Shown here one piece after another: positions 1 to 7,265 of a stretch of 16,362 bases of DNA. The notes beneath the pieces are model-generated. The model was not told where the DNA came from, did no database searches, and saw only the letters and a list, made by a program, of their open reading frames with translations. The first letter of the stretch is position 1. Each line of letters opens with the position of its first letter. Location of the stretch: positions 1 through 16,362 of the forward strand of contig JAPLTZ010000123.1 of assembly GCA_026397895.1 (NCBI GenBank). Direction: 5' to 3'. Both the position numbers and the translations under genes were made by a program. The stretch is from Verrucomicrobiota bacterium (lineage in GTDB: Bacteria; Verrucomicrobiota; Verrucomicrobiia; Limisphaerales; JAFMIX01).

Positions 1-1
1 C

Positions 2-778
2 CTCGTCCTCATTGTCGTCGTCGTCGGCTCGCTCTCCGCGCACAACCTGCTCGCGTGGTTGCGCGCCGCGCTCGCCGCCCGCCGCGCGCGCGGCGTGACC
101 GTCACCCGCATGAATCGCGGGCAACGCTTCCAGCATTTCGTCCTCGTCGTGAGTTTTGTGCTGCTCGCGTTGAGCGGGTTCGCCTTGAAATATCCCGACT
201 CGTGGCTCGCCATCATGCTCGGCGCGAACGAAACCTTGCGCCGCTGGCTGCATCGCATCGCCGGCGTCGCGCTGCTCGGCGTGGGCGGGTATCACTTGAT
301 CTACGTCGTCGTGACCGCCGAGGGCCGGCAGTTGGTGCGGGATTTCTGGCCGCGCTGGCAGGACGCGAAGGACATGCTGCTCAACGTCCGTTACCTCACG
401 CGCCGCAGCAACCGCCGCCCGCAGTTCGCGCGGTTCGGCTACGCCGAAAAGCTTGAATACTGGGCCGTCGTCTGGGGCACGATCATCATGGGCGTCACCG
501 GCATCATGATCTGGGCGAAGATTGACGTGACGCAATATCTCCCGCGCTGGATCGTGGACGTGGCCGTGACGGTGCATTACTACGAAGCCATCCTCGCGTG
601 CCTCGCCATCGTCGTGTGGCACTTCTACCATGTGATCTTCGCACCGGACGTGTATCCGATGAACTGGGCGTGGTGGGACGGCAAGGTCACCGAGCACTGG
701 CAGAAGGAGGAGCATCCGCTCGACAAATCCACGCCGCCGCCGGAGAAGGACGCCAACCCCAGCGGCGAGGAAATCTGA
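2..778 (+). CDS. membrane b-type cytochrome, C-terminal part (cut by window start)
   Basis: The reading frame is open from the first bases, so the true start lies upstream; the TTG near 59 is not a convincing start. The visible protein starts with a membrane segment ending SAHNLLAWLR, then has four-helix cytochrome b character. RFQHFVLVVSFVLLALSGFAL is membrane helix one, and LHRIAGVALLGVGGYHL is a second helix with candidate heme histidines. EKLEYWAVVWGTIIMGVTG is a third, and the last carries HYYEAILACLAIVVWHFYH. The tail is soluble, charged and Pro-rich (EEHPLDKSTPPPEKD). This resembles the cytochrome b/b6 or formate dehydrogenase/hydrogenase gamma-subunit fold, which passes electrons between quinone and periplasmic heme proteins. 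In related bacteria such domains are often fused behind a multiheme cytochrome c region; that part, if present, lies outside the window. The family assignment is good; the partner enzyme is unknown. Confidence 0.8.
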   Translation, partial: LVLIVVVVGSLSAHNLLAWLRAALAARRARGVTVTRMNRGQRFQHFVLVVSFVLLALSGFALKYPDSWLAIMLGANETLRRWLHRIAGVALLGVGGYHLIYVVVTAEGRQLVRDFWPRWQDAKDMLLNVRYLTRRSNRRPQFARFGYAEKLEYWAVVWGTIIMGVTGIMIWAKIDVTQYLPRWIVDVAVTVHYYEAILACLAIVVWHFYHVIFAPDVYPMNWAWWDGKVTEHWQKEEHPLDKSTPPPEKDANPSGEEI

Positions 779-810
779 TTTCAGATTCGGAATTTGAAAT
801 CCGAAATTCT
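776..810. repeat. short AT-rich inverted repeat after the cytochrome gene
   Basis: TTCGGA at 786-791 and TCCGAA at 800-805 form a 6-bp perfect stem around an 8-nt loop, within a run of related words (GATTTCAGATTCGG, GAAATCCGAAATTC). There is no T tract, so it is a poor intrinsic terminator. The AT-rich wording differs sharply from the GC-rich genes around it. It resembles dispersed intergenic repeats I associate with Verrucomicrobia, but no second copy is visible in this window. Confidence 0.4.
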
Positions 811-849
811 CTGCTTGTCAGCCGCGCGGCGCGGGTCTAACAATTCGCC

Positions 850-1368
850 ATGCAAATCCCTCTCGTCATGACCGTCATCGGCGCGGACCGCGTCGGCCTC
901 GTGGAATCCGTCGCCCGCCTTGTGGCCGACCACGGCGGCAACTGGCAGGAAAGCCGCATGTGCCGGCTGGGCGGCGAGTTCGCCGGCATCCTGCGCGTCC
1001 ACGTGCCCGCCGCCAACCGCGCCGCGCTGGAGGCGGCGTTGAAAAAACTGGCGGGCTTGAGCGTCGTGGTGCGCGCGGACGAGACGGCGGCGACGGCGGA
1101 TGAATCCCGGCTGGCGTTGCTGGAGGTGCTCGGCCCGGATCGGCCGGGTATCGTGCGCGAAATCACCCGCACGCTGGCGGCGCAGGGCGTGAACGTGGAG
1201 GAGCTCGCCACCAAATCCGTGAGCGCCCCGATGAGCGGCGAGCCGCTGTTTCAGGCGCACGCCAAGCTGCTGCTGCCCGCCGCTGTGACGGTGGGCGCGT
1301 TGCGGCAGGCCGTCGAGCAGGCCGTTCCGGGCATGACGGTGGAAGTGACGTTGGGCGGGTTGAAATAA
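850..1368 (+). CDS. GcvR-like protein with two ACT domains
   Basis: The protein has 172 residues. Two ACT-type modules are visible: residues 1-75 (IPLVMTVIGADRVGLVESVA) and about 90-168 (RLALLEVLGPDRPGIVREIT). The D-R-x-G-[IL]-V motif of ligand-binding ACT domains occurs in both. This layout and length match the GcvR/ACT regulatory family. E. coli GcvR is an accessory repressor of the glycine cleavage operon that acts through protein contact rather than DNA binding. There is no DNA-binding or catalytic domain. The ATG at 850 follows CAATTCGCC, with no Shine-Dalgarno sequence. The gene stands alone, 71 bp after the cytochrome gene and convergent with hpnJ. The ligand and partner cannot be read from the sequence, and no glycine cleavage gene is nearby. 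Confidence 0.8.
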   Translation: MQIPLVMTVIGADRVGLVESVARLVADHGGNWQESRMCRLGGEFAGILRVHVPAANRAALEAALKKLAGLSVVVRADETAATADESRLALLEVLGPDRPGIVREITRTLAAQGVNVEELATKSVSAPMSGEPLFQAHAKLLLPAAVTVGALRQAVEQAVPGMTVEVTLGGLK

Positions 1369-1394
1369 AAAAGCGCAGACACTTGTCCGCGCTT
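1367..1394 (-). terminator. intrinsic terminator of the hopanoid operon, between convergent genes
   Basis: AAGCGC-a-GAC (from 1371) pairs with GTC-c-GCGCTT (to 1394) around a small ACTT loop, with a single A-C mismatch. Read on the minus strand the stem is followed by TTTTTT (complement of 1367-1372). This gives a standard rho-independent terminator 17 bases after the hpnJ stop. On the plus strand it follows the ACT-domain gene immediately but has only a weak T run, so it mainly serves the minus strand. Confidence 0.75.
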
Positions 1395-1410
1395 GAAAGC
1401 GTGGTCTGAA

Positions 1411-2868
1411 TTACCCCGCGACCAACTTTGACGCGGCGAGATCGCTGCGGCGCGCGGCCATGCTCTTGAAGAACTCGTAGCCTTCGCGCAACCGCCGCAC
1501 GCAGACGTCCTTGTCCTCCAGCATTGTTTTCACGATGCGCAGGATGGGTTTCGGGCGCAGGTAGTAGCGGTGGTAGAATCGTTCGACGTTCTCGAAGATT
1601 TCCTCCTTCGAGAGGCCGGGATATTCGAGCGCGCTCTGCTGGAAGCCGTCGTCGTGGAGGATGTCGCCCTTGTCCTTGCGCTTGGCGAACCAGCCGTTGA
1701 GCTTGGCCTGTTCGTAAAGTTCCGTGCCGGGATACGGCGCGGCGAGCGACACTTGCATGCTGAACACGTCCAGCTCCTGCGCGAAGCGGATGGTCTGCTC
1801 GATGGTTTCCTTCGTCTCCACCGGCAAGCCGAGGATGAACGTGCCGTGGATGATCACGCCCGCCTTGTGGCAATCCTTCGTGAACCGCCGCATCTCGTCG
1901 GTGGTCACGCCTTTCTTGATGCGCGTGAGGGTTTCGTCGTTGCCGCTTTCGTAGCCGACGAGGAAAAGGCGGAGGCCGTTGTCCTTGAAAGATTTTATCG
2001 TGTCGTAGTCGAGGTTCGCGCGGCTGTTGCAGCTCCAATCCACGCCAAGCGGGCCGAGCTTCTTGGCGATCTCGCGGGCGCGCGGGAGGTTGGCGGTGAA
2101 GGTGTCGTCGTCGAAGAAAAATTCGCGCACCTGCGGGAAAACCTTCTTCATGTAGGCCATCTCGTCCGCGACGTTCTGCGGCGAGCGGACGCGATACTTG
2201 TGTCCGCCGATGGTCTGGGGCCAGAGGCAGAAGCTGCATTGCGCGGGGCAGCCGCGGCCCGTATACATCGAGACGTAGGGATGCTGGAGGTAGCCGATGA
2301 AGTATTTTTCGATTTCGAGGTCGCGCTTGTAAACGTCCGCCACCCACGGCAGCACGTCCATGTCGGCGATCATCTCGCGCTCGGGGTTGTGTTTGATCTT
2401 GCCGTCCTTGTCCTTGTAGGACAGCCCGGCGATGGTGGAAAGCTCGCGGCCTTCGGCGACTTCCTTGCAGGTGTAATCGAATTCCTTGCGGCCCACCCAG
2501 TCAATCGCGGGCGATGCCTTCAAGGTTTCCGTCGGCAACACCATCGTGTGCGCGCCGACAAAGCCGATCTTCGTGTCGGGCTTCTGCGTCTTGATGGCTT
2601 CGGCGACCTTGCAATCGTTCTTCAGCGACGGCGTGCTGGTGTTGATGATGACGTGGTCAAAGTCCTTCGCGATGGCGAGGCATTTGGCGACGTCGATGTT
2701 GTGCGGCGGGCAGTCGAGCAATTTGGAATTCGGAACGAGCGCGGCGGGTTGCGCGAGCCAAGTGGGATACCAATAGCTGGTGACTTCGCGCCGCGCCTGA
2801 TAACGCGCGCCCGCACCGCCATCGAAGCCGTCGAAGCTGGGCGGAGAAAGAAATAATGTTCTGCTCAT
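1411..2868 (-). CDS. hpnJ: HpnJ, B12-binding radical SAM protein of hopanoid side-chain synthesis
   Basis: The protein has 485 residues. The N-terminus SPPSFDGFDGGAGARYQARR and the following YPTWLAQPAALVP are hallmarks of HpnJ. A cobalamin-binding-like domain spans about residues 1-170. The radical SAM cluster motif CPAQCSFC has cysteines at 207, 211 and 214, and the SAM barrel follows (FFFDDDTF, LFLVGYESGN, GTFILGLP). In Burkholderia, HpnJ is required for the cyclitol ether head group of bacteriohopanetetrol, apparently by radical ring contraction of the glucosamine form. It is the last gene of a minus-strand operon behind an acyltransferase (52-bp gap) and hpnH, and ends at an intrinsic terminator. 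HpnI and HpnK, which make the glucosamine precursor, are not in this window. The start ATG has no Shine-Dalgarno. Confidence 0.93.
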   Translation of the reverse strand: MSRTLFLSPPSFDGFDGGAGARYQARREVTSYWYPTWLAQPAALVPNSKLLDCPPHNIDVAKCLAIAKDFDHVIINTSTPSLKNDCKVAEAIKTQKPDTKIGFVGAHTMVLPTETLKASPAIDWVGRKEFDYTCKEVAEGRELSTIAGLSYKDKDGKIKHNPEREMIADMDVLPWVADVYKRDLEIEKYFIGYLQHPYVSMYTGRGCPAQCSFCLWPQTIGGHKYRVRSPQNVADEMAYMKKVFPQVREFFFDDDTFTANLPRAREIAKKLGPLGVDWSCNSRANLDYDTIKSFKDNGLRLFLVGYESGNDETLTRIKKGVTTDEMRRFTKDCHKAGVIIHGTFILGLPVETKETIEQTIRFAQELDVFSMQVSLAAPYPGTELYEQAKLNGWFAKRKDKGDILHDDGFQQSALEYPGLSKEEIFENVERFYHRYYLRPKPILRIVKTMLEDKDVCVRRLREGYEFFKSMAARRSDLAASKLVAG

Positions 2869-2920
2869 ACGCAGCGTTCAGTTTATTCGTGGAGTGGCAA
2901 ATGGAAAGTGCGGCGTTGGA

Positions 2921-4009
2921 TTAAATGGCCGGGCGTTTTTCAGGAAACCACCGGCGGCAGCGATTCAGGAGCGGTTTCTCGACCGCCAGATGATAGGCGC
3001 AGCCGGCGGCGAGGGCGGCGGCGCCGACCAGCAGGGCGAGGAGGTCGCCGGGGGAAAGCATTCCGCCCGCGCGGTTTTTCAACAGGACGACGGCCGCGTT
3101 GATGACGCCGCCGTGGATGAGGTAGATGGAGTAGGAGGCATCGCCGAGGAATTTCAGCGGGCGCGGCACGAACCGGTCGAGGCGCGGGCCGAGCATCGCC
3201 GCACTCAAGGTGATCATGGCGAAGGCCGTGCCCCAGAAAAGCGCCTGGGCCAGTTCACCGCGGAACGGAAGCCCATTGACCACGCCCGCCTGCCGCAACC
3301 AGCCCACGCCCACCAAGCCCGCGCCCGCCGCGAGGACGGTGAAGGCTTCGCGCTTGCGCCAATGCCGGCGCCGGGCGAGGTGGCAGGCGAGACAGCCCGC
3401 GTAGAATTCCAGGAAGTAGGGGCTGGCGAGGAAACTCAAGGGGAATTCCAGCCGGGCCATGCCCGGCAGGTTCGCCGCGATGACGATGCCGGCGTGGATG
3501 ATGATGAATTGCCAGAGCCGCGCCCCGCGCCAGATCAGCAGCAGGAACATCGCGTAGAAGAACAGTTCGTAGCTCAATGTCCAGGCCACGTCCAGCAACG
3601 GCCAGCCGGGCTGCGGGATCAGCAGCAGCGACGCGGTGATATAGCCGGGGGTGAGTTGTTTCGCACCGCCCGGCATGACGGCCAGCATCGCCAGCTTGAT
3701 CAGGCAGACCGTCCAGAAGACGGGATACAGGCGCGTCAGCCGGCGGACGATGAACTTGCGCAGGGCCGAGGGCTGGCCGATGTCATCGCGGTGCGTGTAG
3801 AAGATGATGGAGCCGCTCAAGACGAAGAAAAAATCGGCGCCCAGATAACCCGGCTGCAGCCACCGCCGGCCTGTCACGGCGATGCCGAGGTGCTGGTGGA
3901 AAAGTTTGCCGAGGTGAAACAGCAGCACGCTCACCGCCGCCAGGCCGCGAAACGCCTGCAGGCTGGCCAGATAATTGCGCGGCGCGGCGGCGGCCTCGGC
4001 GGGTTTCAT
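2921..4009 (-). CDS. acyltransferase 3 family membrane protein in the hopanoid operon
   Basis: The protein has 362 residues and about ten hydrophobic segments. Acyltransferase 3 (OafA-like) landmarks appear in order: LQAFRGLAAVSVLLFHL near residues 17-33, with the conserved RG and the helix-one His; GADFFFVLSG near 57-66; RRLTRLYPVFW near 88-98; WTLSYELFFY near 142-151; and LGDASYSIYLIHG near 296. Members transfer acyl groups, often acetyl, from the cytoplasm to membrane or periplasmic sugars, lipids and polysaccharides. The gene begins 6 bp after the hpnH stop and is followed 52 bp later by hpnJ, so the three are almost certainly co-transcribed. The inferred substrate is therefore a hopanoid polyol or its cyclitol head group. 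That is inference from position only; a lipopolysaccharide sugar remains possible. Confidence 0.9.
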   Translation of the reverse strand: MKPAEAAAAPRNYLASLQAFRGLAAVSVLLFHLGKLFHQHLGIAVTGRRWLQPGYLGADFFFVLSGSIIFYTHRDDIGQPSALRKFIVRRLTRLYPVFWTVCLIKLAMLAVMPGGAKQLTPGYITASLLLIPQPGWPLLDVAWTLSYELFFYAMFLLLIWRGARLWQFIIIHAGIVIAANLPGMARLEFPLSFLASPYFLEFYAGCLACHLARRRHWRKREAFTVLAAGAGLVGVGWLRQAGVVNGLPFRGELAQALFWGTAFAMITLSAAMLGPRLDRFVPRPLKFLGDASYSIYLIHGGVINAAVVLLKNRAGGMLSPGDLLALLVGAAALAAGCAYHLAVEKPLLNRCRRWFPEKRPAI

Positions 4010-4015
4010 CGGCGG

Positions 4016-5452
4016 CTACTCCGCTTTTTTGTTCGCGGCGATTTTTGCCAGCAGCTCGTCGCGCTCCGCCGTGTCGCCGGTGCCGCAATGGCTGCCGACG
4101 TGCGCCTCGTGATTGTGTGCGTCCTCTTCCTTGCGGGAAAAGGCAGCCTGCGCGCCGTTCGCTGCGGCGCGCGGGGAATTGATCGCGGCCTTGGCTTCGG
4201 ACAGATGGCCTTGGCCGATGCTGACGCCGTTGAGGGCGGTTTTGACCAATTCAGCGGAAGCCGGATACGGCGCGGGTTTCGTGCCGAAGTTGTAGGCGAA
4301 GTTTTTCCAGTTGTCGCCGCGCTGGTAGTTCGTGCCGAGCGCGCCGCTGGGGTCGTAGCCGCAATGCACCATGCAATGCTCGCAGCGCGGGTCGCGCGCC
4401 TTGCCGTCCACGACGCCGTATTTGTCCCACGTCACTTTCGTGAGCATCTCCTGGTAGCCGTCGTAATGGCCGTCGGTCATCAGGTAGCACGGTGCTTTCC
4501 AACCCTTGACGTTGTAAGTGGGAATCGCCCACGCGGTGCAGGTCAGCTCGCGCTTGCCGGCGAGAAATTCCTGATAGACCGGCGTGCCGAAGATGGTGAA
4601 TAGCTTGCCCCATTCCTCGATCTTGGCGAATTTCTGCCGCGTCATGTCGCGCGTGAGGAAAAATTCCTTCGGGTCTTTGCCGAGGCGGCTGGCCATGTCC
4701 TTCTTGGCGGCGTCGTAGTCGTAGCCGGGCGAAATCGTGTGGCCGTCCACTTCGAGCGAGGAGAGGTATCGGAACATGTCCTCGAGCTCCTGCACGTCGG
4801 TCTCCTTGTAGACCGTGGTGTTCGTGGCGACCTGATAGCCGCAAATCTTCGCCATTTTGATGGCGGCGACGCATTCCTTGAAGACGCCTTCGCGTTCGAC
4901 GATGAGGTCGTGCGTGAATTCGAGGCCGTCCACATGGACGTTCCAATACATCCACTTGGTGGGGCGGATGACGACCTTGCTCTTGGCCGCCGCGTCGGAC
5001 TTGCGGATGGTCTCGGCTTCCTTCTCGGTGATGAGTTGCTCGGCGACAAGCTGCTTGAGCTGCGGCTCGACGGCGGGCGAATAAATCGCAGCGAGGTAAT
5101 CGCGCATTTTCTTCCGCATGAACACGCCGTTGGTGCAGATGTAAATCACGCGGCCCTGACCCAGCAGGCCGGCGACAAGTTCCTCGATCTTCGGATAGAT
5201 GAGCGGTTCGCCGCCGCAGATGGAGACCATCGGCGCCTCGCACTCCTGCGCAACGGCGAGGCATTTTTCCAGCGGCACCATGTCCTTGAGGTTGGTGGAG
5301 TATTCGCGGATGCGGCCGCAGCCGGTGCAGGTGAGGTTGCAGGTGTGGAGCGGTTCGAGCTGCAGCACCATCGCAAATTTCGGGGTGCGCTTGACTTTGT
5401 GTTTGATGATGTGGCCGGCGATTTTCGCCGTCAACGCGAGTGGGAAACGCAT
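4016..5452 (-). CDS. hpnH: HpnH, radical SAM adenosylhopane synthase (extended form)
   Basis: The protein has 478 residues from the ATG at 5452. An upstream in-frame TTG at 5491 would overlap the preceding lipoprotein gene and is disfavoured. The cluster motif CNLTCTGC has cysteines at 38, 42 and 45. SICGGEPLIYP, a HpnH-type NVHVDGLEFTHD and SPGYDYDAA follow. The C-terminal CTAWAIPTYNV...CYLMTDGHY...CEHCMVHCGY region matches the DUF3463 part of HpnH. HpnH joins a 5'-deoxyadenosyl radical to diploptene, giving adenosylhopane, the first step of side-chain synthesis. Usual HpnH proteins are roughly 330-390 residues. This one has an insertion near 125-163 and a C-terminal extension with a His-rich segment (AHNHEAHVGSHC) at about 445-456. 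It lies 4 bp downstream of the small lipoprotein gene and 6 bp upstream of the acyltransferase. Confidence 0.92.
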   Translation of the reverse strand: MRFPLALTAKIAGHIIKHKVKRTPKFAMVLQLEPLHTCNLTCTGCGRIREYSTNLKDMVPLEKCLAVAQECEAPMVSICGGEPLIYPKIEELVAGLLGQGRVIYICTNGVFMRKKMRDYLAAIYSPAVEPQLKQLVAEQLITEKEAETIRKSDAAAKSKVVIRPTKWMYWNVHVDGLEFTHDLIVEREGVFKECVAAIKMAKICGYQVATNTTVYKETDVQELEDMFRYLSSLEVDGHTISPGYDYDAAKKDMASRLGKDPKEFFLTRDMTRQKFAKIEEWGKLFTIFGTPVYQEFLAGKRELTCTAWAIPTYNVKGWKAPCYLMTDGHYDGYQEMLTKVTWDKYGVVDGKARDPRCEHCMVHCGYDPSGALGTNYQRGDNWKNFAYNFGTKPAPYPASAELVKTALNGVSIGQGHLSEAKAAINSPRAAANGAQAAFSRKEEDAHNHEAHVGSHCGTGDTAERDELLAKIAANKKAE

Positions 5453-5456
5453 AAAT

Positions 5457-5663
5457 TTAGTGAACTTGGGCGAGCAGATCGTTCTGCTCAATGGCCGGCA
5501 ACGGAGCGTCCGGCGGGGTCGTTGGCGGAAGAGATTGCATCAATCCGGGCAGGAAAAAACTTGCCGGCGAGACGCTCTGCTGGGCGTGGATGCCGCTGCA
5601 ACCGGCAGTCAACAACAGAACCGGCAGCGGCAGCGCCCAGATAAGTTTTCCGTTTAATTTCAA
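5457..5663 (-). CDS. small putative lipoprotein heading the hopanoid operon
   Basis: This is a 68-residue product with a clear lipoprotein signal: basic start MKLNGK, hydrophobic core LIWALPLPVLLL and lipobox LTAGC. A short Pro-rich mature part ending PAIEQNDLLAQVH follows. I do not recognise the family. The first codon is TTG, directly preceded by an in-frame TGA, so the start is fixed. The stop lies 4 bp before the hpnH ATG, which suggests translational coupling. A TATACT hexamer ends only about nine bases before the TTG, so the message would be nearly leaderless. It might anchor or mark the hopanoid machinery at the membrane, but nothing shows that. The short length and TTG start keep the confidence moderate. 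Confidence 0.6.
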   Translation of the reverse strand: MKLNGKLIWALPLPVLLLTAGCSGIHAQQSVSPASFFLPGLMQSLPPTTPPDAPLPAIEQNDLLAQVH

Positions 5664-5672
5664 TCAAAAGCG

Positions 5673-5700
5673 AGTATAAGACGGGGGAGCATGTTCGCAA
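5673..5700 (-). promoter_or_regulatory. candidate promoter of the hopanoid operon
   Basis: On the minus strand, TTGCGA (5700-5695) and TATACT (5678-5673) are 16 bp apart and match the sigma-70 boxes in 4 and 5 positions of 6. They face the lipoprotein-hpnH-acyltransferase-hpnJ operon. The transcript would start within a few bases of the TTG start codon. On the plus strand the same bases read TATAAG (5675-5680), ten bases before the ATG of the divergent gene at 5691, so the two genes may share overlapping -10 elements. Confidence 0.45.
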
Positions 5701-6476
5701 CATCAATTTCCCCGCGCCCGGCCTGCAGCCGGCGGATTTGGTCACTGCTGGTGCTGGGACTGACGCTGCTGGTCGCCGGCGACACTGTTTTCGCGCACAC
5801 CACTCCGCCCACCGCCGCCGACATGGTCGCCTACGCGGAGAAAGTTTTGCAGGCCGCCCGCGCCCGGCACGAGCGCGAGCCGACGAACGCGGAAGCCGCG
5901 TGGCAGTTCGGCCGCGCGTGCTTCGACCGCGCCGAGTTCGCCGCCAACGACACCGAGCGCGCCACGCTGGCGGTGGAGGGCATCGCCGCGATGCGTCCGC
6001 TCGTCGCGCGTGAGCCGAAACTGGCGGCGGCGCATCTTTACCTCGCGATGAATCTCGGCCAGCTTGCCCTGCTGGCCGCGCTCAAGCTGGTGGACGAGAT
6101 GGAACACGAGTTCAAGGCCGCGCACGACTTGGATGAGCATTTCGAGCACGCCGGGCCGGATCGCAATCTGGGGCAGCTATATTTTCAAGCCCCCGGCTGG
6201 CCGGCGAGCGTCGGCAGCAAGAGCAAAGCGCGCAAACATCTGGAGCGCGCGGTGGCACTCGCGCCGGATTTCCCGGAGAACCAGCTCAACCTGCTGGAGG
6301 CATATTGCCAATGGAAAGACCTCAAGGGCATTCGCCGCGAACTGAAGTCCCTCCCCGCGCTCTGGCCGGCGGCGAAGACGAATTTCTCCGGCATGGCGTG
6401 GGCCTCAAGCTGGGCGGATTGGGAACGTCGCCGCGCCGCGTTGGAAACCTTGGCCGCGCGCCGGCTCGCGCCGTGA
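5691..6476 (+). CDS. exported TPR-like protein, TatT-like
   Basis: The protein has 261 residues. A signal peptide is clear: RRIWSLLVLGLTLLVAGDTVFA, with cleavage likely after FA near residue 35. The mature protein is alpha-helical with TPR-like helix pairs (NAEAAWQFGRACFDRAEFA, KARKHLERAVALAPDFPENQLNLLEAY). It ends LKSLPALWPAAKTNFSGMAWASSWADWERRR. This C-terminal half resembles the TatT component family of TRAP transporter-associated proteins, which are periplasmic helical trimers in Treponema. No TRAP permease or binding protein is nearby, so its role here is open. It diverges from the hopanoid operon with only 27 bp between start codons. A GGGGGAG run ends one base before the ATG, too close to act as a normal ribosome-binding site. 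Confidence 0.75.
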   Translation: MFATSISPRPACSRRIWSLLVLGLTLLVAGDTVFAHTTPPTAADMVAYAEKVLQAARARHEREPTNAEAAWQFGRACFDRAEFAANDTERATLAVEGIAAMRPLVAREPKLAAAHLYLAMNLGQLALLAALKLVDEMEHEFKAAHDLDEHFEHAGPDRNLGQLYFQAPGWPASVGSKSKARKHLERAVALAPDFPENQLNLLEAYCQWKDLKGIRRELKSLPALWPAAKTNFSGMAWASSWADWERRRAALETLAARRLAP

Positions 6477-6523
6477 CGCGGAAGAAAGTCGAAACACCGC
6501 CGCCGCTCGTGTAACCTCCCCGC

Positions 6524-7168
6524 ATGGACCACCGCTTCCTCCTCGAACTGCTCGGCTACGTCGCCTCGGTGCTCATCGCCGTCTCGCTGATGATGAGTTC
6601 CATCCTGCGGCTGCGGCTCATCAACATGGCCGGCGCGCTGGCCTTCGCGGTTTACGGCGTGCTCATCGGCTCGTATCCGGTGGCGGTGCTGAACAGCTTC
6701 ACCGTGCTGGTGAACATCTTCTTTCTGGTGCGGATTTTTCGGGCGAAGGAATATTTCCAACTCCTCCAGCTCCAGCCGGACTCGGTGTATCTGCCGTATT
6801 TCCTGAAATACTACCGCAAGGAAATCCAGCGCGCCGTGCCGGACTTTGAATATCATCCGGCGGAAAACCAGCTCCTCCTTTTCATCCTGCGCGACTGCAA
6901 TCCCGTCGGCGTCTTCATCGCGGAGCAGAAACCGGACGGCGTGCTGCGCGTGCTGCTGGACTTTGTCGTCCCGCGCTACCGCAACCTCAAGATTGGGCGC
7001 TTTCTGTTCGTCGAGCAGGCGGAATTTTTCCAGCGGCGCGGCGTCCGCGAGATCGTCATCGCCCCGCGCACGGCGGAGTTCGGCGCGTATCTGGTGAAGG
7101 TCGGCTTCGCGCCCGCCGGCCGGCAGGAAGGCGCGTTCAACATCCATTACGCGGAGAAAACTCCTTGA
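6524..7168 (+). CDS. YgjV-like membrane domain fused to a GNAT-like domain
   Basis: The protein has 214 residues. Residues 1-75 form three or four membrane segments of the YgjV type (LLGYVASVLIAVSLMMSSI, LINMAGALAFAVYGVLIG, VLVNIFFLVRIFRAKEYF). Residues about 85-210 look like an N-acetyltransferase fold (LLLFILRDCNPVGVFIAEQK, LLDFVVPRYRNLKIGRFLF, GVREIVIAPRTAEFGAYLVKVGF). The LKIGRFL stretch lies where GNAT proteins bind acetyl-CoA. The product would be a membrane-anchored transferase with its catalytic domain probably in the cytoplasm; the substrate is unknown. It lies 47 bp after the TatT-like gene on the same strand. The start ATG follows ACCTCCCCGC, a pyrimidine-rich leader with no Shine-Dalgarno. 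Confidence 0.75.
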   Translation: MDHRFLLELLGYVASVLIAVSLMMSSILRLRLINMAGALAFAVYGVLIGSYPVAVLNSFTVLVNIFFLVRIFRAKEYFQLLQLQPDSVYLPYFLKYYRKEIQRAVPDFEYHPAENQLLLFILRDCNPVGVFIAEQKPDGVLRVLLDFVVPRYRNLKIGRFLFVEQAEFFQRRGVREIVIAPRTAEFGAYLVKVGFAPAGRQEGAFNIHYAEKTP

Positions 7169-7265
7169 GCGCCGCTGGACAAATCATCCCGAAAACATAA
7201 CATCGCTGAAACCATTTGCCGGCGCGGCGCGTCCGTCTCGTCGAAGTTTGACCAACAAAAATCCC

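Noticed and set aside
786..805. Intrinsic terminator of the cytochrome gene
   Set aside because: The stem is only 6 bp, the loop is AT-rich, and there is no T tract after it.
1570..4603. Long plus-strand frames (1570-2856 and 2894-4603) opposite the hopanoid operon
   Set aside because: They are antisense to hpnJ, the acyltransferase and hpnH, which have clear family motifs. The antisense products have no domain and arise from GC-rich codon bias.
5453..5491. TTG at 5491 as the hpnH start
   Set aside because: It would overlap the lipoprotein ORF by 35 bases and add 13 residues unlike HpnH. The ATG at 5452 sits 4 bp after the upstream stop.
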